Of a stretch of 64,000 bases of DNA, positions 47,336-56,660 are shown in pieces (the first letter of the stretch is position 1; every line of letters starts with the position of its first letter). Source of the DNA: Candidatus Alistipes stercoravium (lineage in GTDB: Bacteria > Bacteroidota > Bacteroidia > Bacteroidales > Rikenellaceae); NCBI GenBank assembly GCA_019119615.1, contig DWWQ01000011.1, forward strand, positions 1-64,000. Direction: 5' to 3'. The notes under the pieces are model-generated. The model did not search any database, had not been told where the DNA came from, and worked only from the letters and a program-made list of their open reading frames with translations. The position numbers and the translations under genes were made by a program.

Positions 47336-48148
47336 ATGACGACCATGCGACGACACACCCTGTATATCCTCCTCACGCTGGCGGCCCTTATGACAGGTGC
47401 CGCGGCCTCGGCGCAGCATACGCTGGGCTTCACCGCGGGTTACGGCATGTCCACGGGACGGTTCCAGCCCCAGCAGGAGATGCGGGCCCTGTGGGGCAAG
47501 TACGGCGGGGGTCTCTCGTGGCGCTACTACGGCAAGCAGCGCATCGTGGGAGGCTTCGGCATCGACCTGGAGTTTCTTCAGACGGGCTTCTCGTTCGCCA
47601 CGAACTCCTCGCAGGTCGAGGAGAAGAAGGACTACCTCTACTACACGCGGCACATCAACACGATCATGATGCCCGTGGTCTGGCAGCCGCACTTCTACAT
47701 GATCCGCAACCACGTCCGGGTCTATCTCGAGGCTGCGGCGACCTTCTCCTACAACCTCTCCTCGACCTACGAGAACCGGCAGGCCGAGCAGCGCGGCGCC
47801 GCGGACTGGCGGGGCGACTACACCTTCAAGACCCCGCGCGACAACCGCTGGGGATACGGGCTTGCGGGCGGCGGCGGCATCGCCCTGCTGATCGACCGCT
47901 TCGAGCTGAACTTCCGCGTGCGCTACTACTTCGGCTATGCCGACATCCTGCGCAACCGCAACCGCTATGCCGACAACGGCATCGACGGATCGGAGAATCC
48001 CTTTGCGCAGACGCCGATGCGTTCGCCGCTGGACAACCTGATGATCTCGGTGGGCGTGAACTTCCGCTTCAACAAGGAGGGCTTCGAGACCTGGAAGCCG
48101 CGTCCGAAGCGCGCCAAGGCCCCCGAGGCATTCACCTACGGAAAATAA
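47336..48148 (+). CDS. PorT-like outer-membrane beta-barrel protein
   Basis: Signal peptide; alternating beta-strand pattern; HTLGFTAGYGMSTGRFQPQQEM. Confidence 0.75.
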   Translation: MTTMRRHTLYILLTLAALMTGAAASAQHTLGFTAGYGMSTGRFQPQQEMRALWGKYGGGLSWRYYGKQRIVGGFGIDLEFLQTGFSFATNSSQVEEKKDYLYYTRHINTIMMPVVWQPHFYMIRNHVRVYLEAAATFSYNLSSTYENRQAEQRGAADWRGDYTFKTPRDNRWGYGLAGGGGIALLIDRFELNFRVRYYFGYADILRNRNRYADNGIDGSENPFAQTPMRSPLDNLMISVGVNFRFNKEGFETWKPRPKRAKAPEAFTYGK

Positions 48149-48160
48149 ACACCTCAAGAT

Positions 48161-48502
48161 ATGGAAACCACACGACAGCAGAAAATCGCCAAACAGATCC
48201 AGCGCGACATCGCCGAGATCTTCCAGAAGGAGGGTGCGGGCATCGTCCGCGGGCGGCTCGTAACGGTTACGGCCGTGCGCGTCTCGCCCGACTTCGGCTA
48301 CGCCAAAATCTACGTCAGCATCTTCCCCTTCGAGCGGAGCGCGGAGACGATGCACGCCATCGAGGAGCAGAACCGGTTCATCCGCCACGCCCTGGGGCAG
48401 CGGATCCGCAACCAGCTGAAGAACATCCCCGAGCTGCAGTTCTTCCTCGACGACTCGCTCGAGTACATCGAACATATCGAAAAGGCCCTCAAGGAGGAGT
48501 AA
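48161..48502 (+). CDS. rbfA: Ribosome-binding factor A
   Basis: METTRQQKIAKQIQRDIAEIFQKE...VTVTAVRVSPDFGYAKIYVSIFP...RFIRHALGQRIRNQLKNIPELQFFLDDSLEYIEHIE. Confidence 0.95.
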   Translation: METTRQQKIAKQIQRDIAEIFQKEGAGIVRGRLVTVTAVRVSPDFGYAKIYVSIFPFERSAETMHAIEEQNRFIRHALGQRIRNQLKNIPELQFFLDDSLEYIEHIEKALKEE

Positions 48503-48521
48503 CCCGCAAAACCGATCCGCC

Positions 48522-49727
48522 GTGCTTGCCCGCCTCTTCGCCCGCCGCTACTTCTTCTCGCCCCACTCCCGATCGGTCGTCAATCTGATCTCGGGGGTGA
48601 GCGTTGCGGCCGTGGCGATGCCAGTAGCGGCGATGATCATCCTGCTGTCGGTCTTCAACGGCTTCGAGTCGCTCGTGCGGTCGATGTATTCGCTCTTCGA
48701 CGCCGACCTGACGATCACCCCGCGCACGGGCAGGACCTTCGAGGCGGCGTCGCTCGACACGGCCGCCCTGCGCCGCCTGCCGGGGGTCGAGGGGCTCGCC
48801 TTCCAGCTCGAACAGAGCGTGCTGCTAGAGGCGGGCGATCGGCAGGCGACGACGACCCTGCGGGGCGTGGACGAAGGCTATGCGACGCTCTTCCCGCTCG
48901 ACGGGGCAATCGCCGCGGGAAGCGGCTCGGTGGGCGCGGGGGATACCGGACGGCTCGTCATGGGGCAGTCGATGGCCTGGGCGCTGGGGATCCACGCGCT
49001 TGCCGGGGCCGACGTGGCGGTCTACGCCGTACGGCGGGGCTCGTTCTCGACGCTCCTGCCGCTGGAGAACTACACGCGCCGCACGCTGCCGGTCGGGGGA
49101 ATCTTCTCGCTCGACCTCGAAAGCGAGCAGAACTGCGTCCTGGCGCCGCTCGACATGGCACAGCGGCTCTTCAACTACCCGGAGCGTGTCTCCGCGGCGG
49201 CGCTGCGCACGGCTGCGGATGCCGACGCCGCACGGCTGCGCGCGGCGGTTGCCGCGACGGCCGGCGACGCGTTCGAGGTGCGCACGCGCGACGAGCTGCG
49301 CGCCTCGTTCTACCGCATCATGACCTACGAGAAGTGGGGCATCTTCCTCATCGCGCTGCTGGTGCTCGTCGTGGCGTCGTTCTCGGTGGTCGGAGCCCTG
49401 GCGATGCTCATCGTCGAGAAGCGCGGCGAGATCGCAACGCTCCGCGCCCTGGGGGCCGACACGCGCCTCGTGCGGCGGATCTTCCGCACGGAGGGGTTGC
49501 TCATCTGCACGGCCGGGGCCCTGGCGGGCGTCGTGCTGGGCGTCGGCGCCTGCCTTGTGCAGCAGCACTTCGGCCTGATCGAGATCCCGGCCGAGAGTTT
49601 TCTGACGAAAAGCTATCCCGTGGAGTTCCGCCCCGGGGATCTCGCGGCGGTTCTCGCGGCCTTCGCCGCCGTGGCGTTGCTGCTTACCGGCCTCACGGTG
49701 CGCGGGATGATCAAACGATACGACTGA
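48522..49727 (+). CDS. ABC transporter permease (LolC/FtsX-type)
   Basis: ARRYFFSPHSRSVVNLISGVSVAAVAMPVAAMIILLSVFNGFESLVRSMYSLFDADLTITPRTG; FtsX-like C-terminal TM helices. Confidence 0.88.
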   Translation: MLARLFARRYFFSPHSRSVVNLISGVSVAAVAMPVAAMIILLSVFNGFESLVRSMYSLFDADLTITPRTGRTFEAASLDTAALRRLPGVEGLAFQLEQSVLLEAGDRQATTTLRGVDEGYATLFPLDGAIAAGSGSVGAGDTGRLVMGQSMAWALGIHALAGADVAVYAVRRGSFSTLLPLENYTRRTLPVGGIFSLDLESEQNCVLAPLDMAQRLFNYPERVSAAALRTAADADAARLRAAVAATAGDAFEVRTRDELRASFYRIMTYEKWGIFLIALLVLVVASFSVVGALAMLIVEKRGEIATLRALGADTRLVRRIFRTEGLLICTAGALAGVVLGVGACLVQQHFGLIEIPAESFLTKSYPVEFRPGDLAAVLAAFAAVALLLTGLTVRGMIKRYD

Positions 49728-49732
49728 ACGAC

Positions 49733-50563
49733 ATGAAACGAACCCTCCGTACGGCGCTCTGTGCGACCCTGATGCTGCTCGGCGCAGCCTGCTCGCGCCA
49801 CACGATCATCCCCGACGATGAGCTGGCGATGATCTTCCGCGACGCCTACCTGGCCAACGCCTACATCTCCGACCAGCGGGTTACGACCGACTCGCTGCGC
49901 ATCTACGAGCCGATCTTCGCCCGCTACGGCTACACGACCGACGACGTGCACTACACGATCGGCAACTTCTCGAAACGCAAGAGCGCCCGCCTGAGCGACG
50001 TCGTCGAGCGGGCCATCGACCTGCTCGAAGCCGAGGGCAAGATCTACAACCGCCAGGTGGAGATTCTCGACACGATCGACAACGTCGCCCGCCGCACCTG
50101 CACACGCACCGTCCTCGCGGACTCGATGCTGCGCATCCGGTCGCTGCGCGACACGGCGCGGCTGCACCGCACGCTCGACGTGCAGCCGGGCGAATACCGC
50201 GTAACGATGCGCTATACGATCGACTCGCTCGACCGCAACCAGCGGGGGCTGAAGGCCACGACATGGCTCGAACGCAAGGACAGCACCCGCATGAGCTACT
50301 ATACGACGTCGCTGCGGCGCGACCGCGAGGAGGAGACCTTCACGCGGCTCTTCACCGTCGATACGACGCACCGGCGGCTGCACCTCAACCTGCTGGACTT
50401 CTACGCCCGCCCGGAGCGTCTCTCGATGTTCGTCGAGGAGCTGCGCGTCGAGTACACGCCGCCGACCGGGGAGGCGGTCGAGGAGCTCTACGACCGCCAG
50501 CTCGATATCCGCATCTTCGCCGATGACTTCTTCCGCACAACCCAGCCGGCGGATAGCCTCTAA
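49733..50563 (+). CDS. DUF4296-like lipoprotein
   Basis: Lipobox GAACS; IIPDDELAMIFRDAYLANAYISDQR...LRIYEPIFARYGYTTDDVHYTIGNFSKR. Confidence 0.78.
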   Translation: MKRTLRTALCATLMLLGAACSRHTIIPDDELAMIFRDAYLANAYISDQRVTTDSLRIYEPIFARYGYTTDDVHYTIGNFSKRKSARLSDVVERAIDLLEAEGKIYNRQVEILDTIDNVARRTCTRTVLADSMLRIRSLRDTARLHRTLDVQPGEYRVTMRYTIDSLDRNQRGLKATTWLERKDSTRMSYYTTSLRRDREEETFTRLFTVDTTHRRLHLNLLDFYARPERLSMFVEELRVEYTPPTGEAVEELYDRQLDIRIFADDFFRTTQPADSL

Positions 50564-50876
50564 CCTGCTGTGGAGCCCCGCCACGGGGCTCGTCCGCCAT
50601 CCGCTCGCGGAGCTCTCGGCCGCGGGGCGCCTGCTCACGGTCGTCAGCTGCCCGGAACCCGACCGCCTGGCCGCGACGGAGTTTTACGCCGGACTGCTCG
50701 TTGCGGGCTTCCCCGCGGAGTACCGCGCGGCCTTCGAACGGCTGCGCCGCGACGGCCGCCCCCTGCCGGAGCTGCTTCCCGACATCGTACGCCCCGACGG
50801 CATCCTCGTGCTCCTCGCGGGTCTGGACTATGCGACGCTGCGGCTCACGCCGCAGGCGACCATCCGCAAAATCTGA
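50523..50876 (+). CDS. Hypothetical protein
   Basis: 117-aa ORF overlapping the 3' end of the preceding gene by 41 bp. Confidence 0.5.
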   Translation: MTSSAQPSRRIASNLLWSPATGLVRHPLAELSAAGRLLTVVSCPEPDRLAATEFYAGLLVAGFPAEYRAAFERLRRDGRPLPELLPDIVRPDGILVLLAGLDYATLRLTPQATIRKI

Positions 50877-50903
50877 TTCCGGAATAAAAACAGGAAAAAC
50901 GCG

Positions 50904-51800
50904 TCAGAGGGGCAAGTGCTCCTCGACGGTTTCGCGCAGGCGCGTGCGGTCGAGGTGGGTATAGATCTCGGTCGTGAGGATGCTCTCGTGGCCGAGCAGC
51001 TCCTGCACCTGGCGGATGCTCGCGCCTCCTTCGAGCAGGTGCGTGGCGAACGAGTGGCGGAGGGTGTGGGGCGAAATGCGCTTGGTGATGCCCGCGCGGC
51101 GCGCCGCCTCGCGCAGGATCGTGAAGACCATCACGCGGGTGAGCTTCCCGCCGCGGTTGTTCAGGAAGAGCACCTCCTCGCCGGCCCGCGCGGCACGCCG
51201 CACCTCCAGGTAGCGGTGGATGCGTTCGCGCGCCACGCCGCTGACGGGCACGAGGCGCTGCTTGTCGCCCTTGCCGATCACGCGCACATAGCCCTCGCCG
51301 AAGAAGAGGTCCTGCAGCCGCAGCGACGTGAGCTCCGAGACGCGCAGCCCGCACGAGTAGAGCACCTCGAGCATGGCGCTGTCGCGCAGCGCCTTGGCCG
51401 TCGTGCCGTCCACGGCGGCGATGATGCGGTCGATCTCCGCGGTCGTGAGCACGTCAGGAAGCTGCCGCGCGGCCTTGGGCGCCAGGATGAACTCCGCGGG
51501 CGAGGACTCCACGCGGTCGTTGAGCATCAGGAAGTTGTAGAAACTTCGGACGCCGCACAGCGCCCGGGCCTGCGACGACTTCTCGCGCCCGCGGTCGTAG
51601 AGCCACGCCATGTAGCGCTGGATCATCGCCTCGCCGACGCGGGCGGGCGGGACGTCGTACTGCCGCAGGATGAAGTGCGCGAACTGCCGCAGATCGCGCA
51701 TGTAGGCCTGCACGGTGTTCTCCGCAAGCCGCTTTTCGAGCTTCATGTAGGTGCGGTAGCGCCGTGCCGTCTCCTCCCATTTTTTCGTATTTTCCGCCAT
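50904..51800 (-). CDS. xerD: Tyrosine recombinase XerC/XerD
   Basis: [65 protein letters not shown]. Confidence 0.93.
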   Translation of the reverse strand: MAENTKKWEETARRYRTYMKLEKRLAENTVQAYMRDLRQFAHFILRQYDVPPARVGEAMIQRYMAWLYDRGREKSSQARALCGVRSFYNFLMLNDRVESSPAEFILAPKAARQLPDVLTTAEIDRIIAAVDGTTAKALRDSAMLEVLYSCGLRVSELTSLRLQDLFFGEGYVRVIGKGDKQRLVPVSGVARERIHRYLEVRRAARAGEEVLFLNNRGGKLTRVMVFTILREAARRAGITKRISPHTLRHSFATHLLEGGASIRQVQELLGHESILTTEIYTHLDRTRLRETVEEHLPL

Positions 51801-51830
51801 CTTCCCTCTGCCGAATTCGAAGAATATCGC

Positions 51831-51838
51831 TAACTTTG
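51831..51838 (+). promoter_or_regulatory. -7 element TAACTTTG for prmA-recO
   Basis: TAACTTTG between divergent xerD and prmA. Confidence 0.5.
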
Positions 51839-51870
51839 TCCTTGCGAAGATACGAAAATTTTACATAATT

Positions 51871-52701
51871 ATGGACTACATTGCCCTTCACGTCCCCACG
51901 CAGGACGAAACGCAGAGCGAGATCCTCACGGCCGAGCTGGCCGACTACCCCTTCGAGAGCTTCGAGAGCGAGGGCGGCCTGCTGAAGGCCTACATCCGCA
52001 AGGAGGCGCTCGCCGACTGCAAGGCCGAGGTCGATGCGCTGCTCGAACGCTACGGCCTGCGGGGCCGTTACATCGCCATCGAGACGCAGAACTGGAACGC
52101 CCTCTGGGAGCAGAACTTCCCGTGGGTCGATGTCGAGGGGCGGCTGCGCATCCGCGCGCCCTTCCACGAGGCAGCGCCCGCGGGCGAGGCCGAGGTGGTG
52201 CTCATGCCCAAGATGTCGTTCGGCACGGGGCACCACGCCACGACGTGGCTCATGGCGCGGGCTCTGCTTGACCTGGAGCTGGAGGGCCGCATGGGGCTCG
52301 ACATAGGCAGCGGCACGGGGGTGCTGGCGATCATCGCGGCACAGCGCGGCGCGGCGCATGTCGATGCCGTGGACATCGACGACTGGGCCGATGCCAACTG
52401 CCGCGAGAACATCGCAGCCAACGGCGTTGCGGATCGCATCACGCCGATGCTGGGCGACGTGAGCCGCATCGCGGGCCACGCCTACGACTTCATCGTGGCG
52501 AACATCAACCGCAACATCCTCACGGCCGACATGGGGGCCTATGCCGCGGCGCTGCGCCCGGGGGGCGACCTGCTCATGAGCGGCTTCTTCGAGGAGGATG
52601 TCGCGGCGATCCGCGCCGCGGCCGAAGGGCTCGGGCTGCGGCACGCGGCCACGGCCTCGCGCGAAGGGTGGGCCCTCGTGCATGTCCGCCGCGAGGCCTG
52701 A
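51871..52701 (+). CDS. prmA: Ribosomal protein L11 methyltransferase
   Basis: MPKMSFGTGHHATTWLMARALLDLELEGRMGLDIGSGTGVLAIIAAQRGA; ANINRNIL. Confidence 0.93.
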   Translation: MDYIALHVPTQDETQSEILTAELADYPFESFESEGGLLKAYIRKEALADCKAEVDALLERYGLRGRYIAIETQNWNALWEQNFPWVDVEGRLRIRAPFHEAAPAGEAEVVLMPKMSFGTGHHATTWLMARALLDLELEGRMGLDIGSGTGVLAIIAAQRGAAHVDAVDIDDWADANCRENIAANGVADRITPMLGDVSRIAGHAYDFIVANINRNILTADMGAYAAALRPGGDLLMSGFFEEDVAAIRAAAEGLGLRHAATASREGWALVHVRREA

Positions 52702-52712
52702 ACCCGCCGCCG

Positions 52713-53438
52713 ATGAAGAGCTACAAGGGGCGCGGCATCGTGCTGCACACGCTCAAATACGGCGACTCGTCGATGGTCGTCTACCTGCTCACGGATGTCG
52801 GGGGGCGCCGCAGCTACATGGTCCAGGGGGTGAGAAGCCGCAACGGCCGGGGCTCGAAGCTGGCGCTTTTCCAGCCGATGTTTCCCGTGGAGTTCGAGGG
52901 GCTGGAGTCCCCGCGGCAGGAGATGCACCGTTTCAAGGAGGTGCGCGCCGGCTTCGCGCTGCGCGAGGTGCCGTTCGACGTCCGCAAATCGACCATGGCG
53001 CTCTTCATGGCCGAGGCACTCTACCGCCTGGTCCGCGAATGCGAGCCCAACGCGACGCTCTTCGACTTCGTCTGGAACTCGGTCGGGGCGCTCGACGCCA
53101 TCGAGCGGGGCGTGGCGAACTTCCACCTGTGGTTTCTGGTCCACCTCTGCCGGCTGCTGGGCTTCCAGCCGGGCAACGCCTACACCCCGGAGTCGTGGTT
53201 CGACATCCGCGAGGGCGAGTACGTTCCGGCACGGCCGCCGCACACGCTTTTCCTGACGCGGGAGTGCGCACGGCTGCTCGACGAACTGCTGCACAGCGAC
53301 GTGCGCCGTCTCGAACAGATCGCCCTTTCGCATACCGAACGCACGGAGTTCCTCAACGCCATGCTCGTCTACCTGGGCTACCACCTCGACGCCGTCAGCG
53401 CCGTGCAGTCGGTACGCATACTAAAAGAGGTCTTCTGA
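52713..53438 (+). CDS. recO: DNA repair protein RecO
   Basis: MKSYKGRGIVLHTLKYGDSSMVVYLLTDVGGRRSYMVQGVRSRNGRGSKLALFQPMFPVEFE. Confidence 0.92.
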   Translation: MKSYKGRGIVLHTLKYGDSSMVVYLLTDVGGRRSYMVQGVRSRNGRGSKLALFQPMFPVEFEGLESPRQEMHRFKEVRAGFALREVPFDVRKSTMALFMAEALYRLVRECEPNATLFDFVWNSVGALDAIERGVANFHLWFLVHLCRLLGFQPGNAYTPESWFDIREGEYVPARPPHTLFLTRECARLLDELLHSDVRRLEQIALSHTERTEFLNAMLVYLGYHLDAVSAVQSVRILKEVF

Positions 53439-53468
53439 CGTTATAAGGATATAGAAAAGGAGGTCATT

Positions 53469-53921
53469 ATGAAACGTATGTTGCTTGCGGTCCTTGCGCT
53501 CGCTGCAGCGCTGACCGCCTGGGGCCAGGAGTTTTCCATTCCGCGCCGTGAGGATCCCCGCAAGGCGATGCTCCCGAAGTTCGAATATCCCGATTCGATG
53601 ACGCAGATGTATTTCTGGCAGCCCGATATCTCGGTTCTCTATCCGCTTCCGACCGACCTGCCGCAGAAGAACTTCAAAAAGCGGGATGCAGAGCGTACCC
53701 CCGAAATACTCGTACCGATGAAACCCGCAACGCAGCGGACCCGTGTCAGCGGGAGCAACGTCCTGCAGATCGGGCCCTTCGTTACGCTTTCGAACGGCCA
53801 GGCGTGGAACTGGCACCCCTCGCCGGAGTTCTTCCTGGGACCCGAGAGGCGCCCTGTCTGGGGGTCGTTCATCGGCTCGTATCTCGACGCGCGGACCCTT
53901 TCGTTCCCGATGCCGCGCTGA
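53469..53921 (+). CDS. Secreted hypothetical protein
   Basis: Signal peptide MKRMLLAVLALAAALTAWGQ; strong AAGGAGGT upstream. Confidence 0.6.
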   Translation: MKRMLLAVLALAAALTAWGQEFSIPRREDPRKAMLPKFEYPDSMTQMYFWQPDISVLYPLPTDLPQKNFKKRDAERTPEILVPMKPATQRTRVSGSNVLQIGPFVTLSNGQAWNWHPSPEFFLGPERRPVWGSFIGSYLDARTLSFPMPR

Positions 53922-53956
53922 CAGCCGCAGCGGGCAGAAGGCTCCGGCAGCCACTG

Positions 53957-53990
53957 AAAAAAGCCCTTCCGTCATGGAAGGGCTTTTTTT
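53957..53990. terminator. Bidirectional Rho-independent terminator
   Basis: AAAAAAGCCCTTCC-GTCAT-GGAAGGGCTTTTTTT between convergent genes. Confidence 0.92.
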
Positions 53991-54008
53991 CGTGCCGAAG
54001 GGTGTCCG

Positions 54009-54596
54009 CTACCGTTTTTCGCGGTGGATGCTGCCGAGGATCCGTGCGGGAACCCCGCCGACGATCACCTCCGCCGGGACATCCTTCGTAACGACAGCCC
54101 CGGCCGCCACGACGGCGTTGTCGCCGATCCGCACGCCGCGGAGGATCGTAGCGTGCGAGCCGACCCAGACGTTGCGCCCCAGCGTGATGGGTGCCGGGCG
54201 GGTCGTCGCACGCTCCTCGGGTTCGAGGCCGTGGTCGAGCGTCGCGAAGACCACGTCGTGGCCGATCTGGCAGCCGTCGCCGAGCGTTACGCCCCCGTGG
54301 TCCTGAAAATGGCAGCAGGCGTTGATGAAGACCCCGCGGCCCAGGTGGATGTTCTGCCCGTAGTCGGTGTAGAAGGGCGGGAAGAGACGCACCGAAGGAT
54401 CGACCTCGCGGCCGAAGAGCTCCGAGAGCAGGGCCCGCAGCTCCTCGGGGGTGTGGTAGGCGCCGTTGATCTCGAAGGTGATGCGGCGCGCCCGCTCGCT
54501 CATCTCGTGCATGTAGCCGCGGACCTCCTCCGCGGCGAGCGGCTCGCGCCGCCGGACCAGCTCCAGAAACTCCTCGCGTGTCATGGTCTTTGTCAT
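54009..54596 (-). CDS. Maltose/galactoside O-acetyltransferase-like (LbH) protein
   Basis: VFINACCHFQDHGGVTLGDGCQIGHDVVFATLDHGLEPEERATTRPAPITLGRNVWVGSHATILRGVRIGDNAVVAAGAVVTKDVPAEVIVGGVPARIL. Confidence 0.9.
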   Translation of the reverse strand: MTKTMTREEFLELVRRREPLAAEEVRGYMHEMSERARRITFEINGAYHTPEELRALLSELFGREVDPSVRLFPPFYTDYGQNIHLGRGVFINACCHFQDHGGVTLGDGCQIGHDVVFATLDHGLEPEERATTRPAPITLGRNVWVGSHATILRGVRIGDNAVVAAGAVVTKDVPAEVIVGGVPARILGSIHREKR

Positions 54597-54599
54597 GTA

Positions 54600-55142
54600 T
54601 CAACAGTTGCGACCCGCTTCGCAGGCCTCCTGCAGCGCGGCGTGGCCCTCGATCTCGCCGACGTTCCATACCCCGGGGCAGAGGATGCTCCGGCGCAGGT
54701 GCGCCTCCTCGAGGCAGTCGAAAAATCCCTGGAACGTATCCACCGTGCGCAGCATGAGCTGGCGGTCCGGCTCGGCGGCCGTGAGCAGCAGGTAGAACTC
54801 CTTGCCGGAGATCTCCGTATAGCGGGCGCACGAGCGGTCGATGAGCGTCTTCATCTGGGCCGACATCGTATAGAAATAGACCGGCGAGGCCATCACGATG
54901 ACGTCGGCGCAGACCATCTTTTCGATGATCCGTGCGGCATCGTCCTGCTGGGGGCAGGGGCGTCCCTCACGGCTGCAAAGGCCGCAGCCCGTGCAGTAGT
55001 GGATCGTGCAGTCGCGCAGGAAGATCTTTTCGACCTGGTGGCCCGCCTCCGCGGCGCCGCGCAGGAATTCGTCGCAGAGCCGGTCGGAGTTGCCCCCGCG
55101 ACGCGGACTGGACGAGAGAATCAGCACTCGTTTTGCCATCAT
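54600..55142 (-). CDS. NADPH-dependent FMN reductase/flavodoxin-fold oxidoreductase
   Basis: RVLILSSSPRRGGNSDRLCDEFLRGA; CTGCGLCSREGRPCPQQDDA; DVIVMASPVYFYTMSAQMKTLIDR. Confidence 0.9.
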   Translation of the reverse strand: MMAKRVLILSSSPRRGGNSDRLCDEFLRGAAEAGHQVEKIFLRDCTIHYCTGCGLCSREGRPCPQQDDAARIIEKMVCADVIVMASPVYFYTMSAQMKTLIDRSCARYTEISGKEFYLLLTAAEPDRQLMLRTVDTFQGFFDCLEEAHLRRSILCPGVWNVGEIEGHAALQEACEAGRNC

Positions 55143-55162
55143 GTTCGTGTGTTTCGTTGCGG

Positions 55163-55170
55163 CAAAGATA
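55163..55170 (-). promoter_or_regulatory. -7 element TATCTTTG for the FMN reductase gene
   Basis: CAAAGATA on plus strand upstream of 55142. Confidence 0.5.
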
Positions 55171-55384
55171 GCGCAAAAGCTCTTTCGGCCTCCTATCCCG
55201 ATTCCGGTTTCCGCTACCCCGATTCCGGATTCGGGCGCCGGGCCGCACCCGCCCGGCGCCCGCAGACGGCGGCATAGGCCCGGATACCGGTCCGGGAGCT
55301 CTCCGACATGCGTTTTTAGGTATTTTCGCGTATTGACGCACCTTGATGAAATAGCGACATTTGCAGCAGAAAAAACCGACTTCC

Positions 55385-56635
55385 ATGAGACCTGCACCGC
55401 ATCTGCTGCCCCTTGTCCTGCTTCTCCTCATCCCGTTCGGAGTGCGAGCCGCCGAGCCGCCCGCCACGGAAAGCCCTACGGCGGAAGCCGCCCCGGCCGC
55501 CATGACGGCACCCGCAACGGCTCCGGTCGCGGAGCTTGCGGAACTCCGGCCCGCAGAGGCCGCCGAATCCCCCGAATCCCCCGGAACTCCCGAAACTCCC
55601 GAAACCTCCGAAACCTCCGGAGCCGCCGGAGCCCCCGGAACCCCCGGAACCCCCGGAACCCCCGGAACGGAGGATGCGGCGAAGGACTCCGCCGCGAAAA
55701 GGTGGCTTTCCCGCCTGCCGAAGGTCTCGGGCTATGTGCAGCTGGGCTACGAATTCGGCGACGGGCTGTCGAGCTTCTTCATCAAGCGCGTGCGCCTCGA
55801 CCTGGCGGGAGCGATCGCCCCGAAACTGGGCTACCGCATCCAGCTCGAGTTCGCCTCGCCGAAGATCGTCGATGCCTACCTGGAGTACAAGCCCCTGAAA
55901 CAGCTGAACCTCAAGGTCGGCGAATACAAGATCCCCTTCTCGATCGAGAATACGGTCTATCCGCCGCTGAAGTTCGAGCTGATCGAATACCCGCTGGCCC
56001 TGCAGCGCCTGATGGGCTTCGACGACGTCTGCGGCCTCGCGGCCACGGGCCGCGACATGGGCGCCACGCTCTACGGCGACCTGATCGAGCGCGACGGCCG
56101 GGCGCTTTTAAGCTACGACCTCGGAGTCTTCAACGGCGAGGGAATCAACGCCCGCGACCGCAACCTTTCGAAGGACCTCGCGGCCCGGCTGACGCTCCGC
56201 CCGTTGCGGGGGCTGCAGATCGCCGCCTCGTACTATTGGGGCGAATACGGCACGGAGTACCTGCGGCGCGTACGCTACGGCGCGGGCATCTGCTACGACC
56301 GGGGTCGGATTATCCTGCGCAGCGAGTGGATCGGCGGCGAGACGGGCCTCCCGGCACCCGAAGAAGTGCGGCACGGAGGCCTGCTCGAAAGCCGCGGCTG
56401 GTACGCCCTGGGCGGCTGGCGCGCCACGCCGACGCTGACCCCCCTCGTACGCTACGACACCTTCCTCGAGAACGCCTCCTCGGACGCCACACGCCAAACG
56501 AACTGGACGGCCGGCCTGCTGTGGCAGCCCGTGCGCTTCCTGCGCTGCCAGCTCAACTACACCTGCGAGCAGTACGCCGCCCGCGACACGGACCCGCGCA
56601 ACGTCGTCTCGCTGATGTTCACCGGAATTTTCTAA
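55385..56635 (+). CDS. Phosphate-selective porin (OprO/OprP)-like protein with repeat linker
   Basis: Signal peptide; KVSGYVQLGYEFGDGLSSFFIKRVRLDLAGAIAPKLGYRIQLEFASPKIVDAYLEYKPLKQLNLKVGEYKIPFSIENT. Confidence 0.85.
   Translation: MRPAPHLLPLVLLLLIPFGVRAAEPPATESPTAEAAPAAMTAPATAPVAELAELRPAEAAESPESPGTPETPETSETSGAAGAPGTPGTPGTPGTEDAAKDSAAKRWLSRLPKVSGYVQLGYEFGDGLSSFFIKRVRLDLAGAIAPKLGYRIQLEFASPKIVDAYLEYKPLKQLNLKVGEYKIPFSIENTVYPPLKFELIEYPLALQRLMGFDDVCGLAATGRDMGATLYGDLIERDGRALLSYDLGVFNGEGINARDRNLSKDLAARLTLRPLRGLQIAASYYWGEYGTEYLRRVRYGAGICYDRGRIILRSEWIGGETGLPAPEEVRHGGLLESRGWYALGGWRATPTLTPLVRYDTFLENASSDATRQTNWTAGLLWQPVRFLRCQLNYTCEQYAARDTDPRNVVSLMFTGIF
55563..55668 (+). repeat. Degenerate 9-bp tandem repeat (CCCGGAACC-like)
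   Basis: Encodes PESPESPGTPETPETSETSGAAGAPGTPGTPGTPGT; last units near-identical. Confidence 0.85.
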
Positions 56636-56660
56636 ACCCTTGAAATATTTCTGAAAAACG

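Noticed and set aside
50904-51800. XerD as integrase of a mobile element
   Set aside because: Looks like the housekeeping Xer recombinase, is 13 kb from the phage-like cassette, and sits next to prmA and recO.
55563-55668. CRISPR-like array
   Set aside because: Repeat unit is 9 bp, coding and without spacers; a protein-linker tandem repeat.
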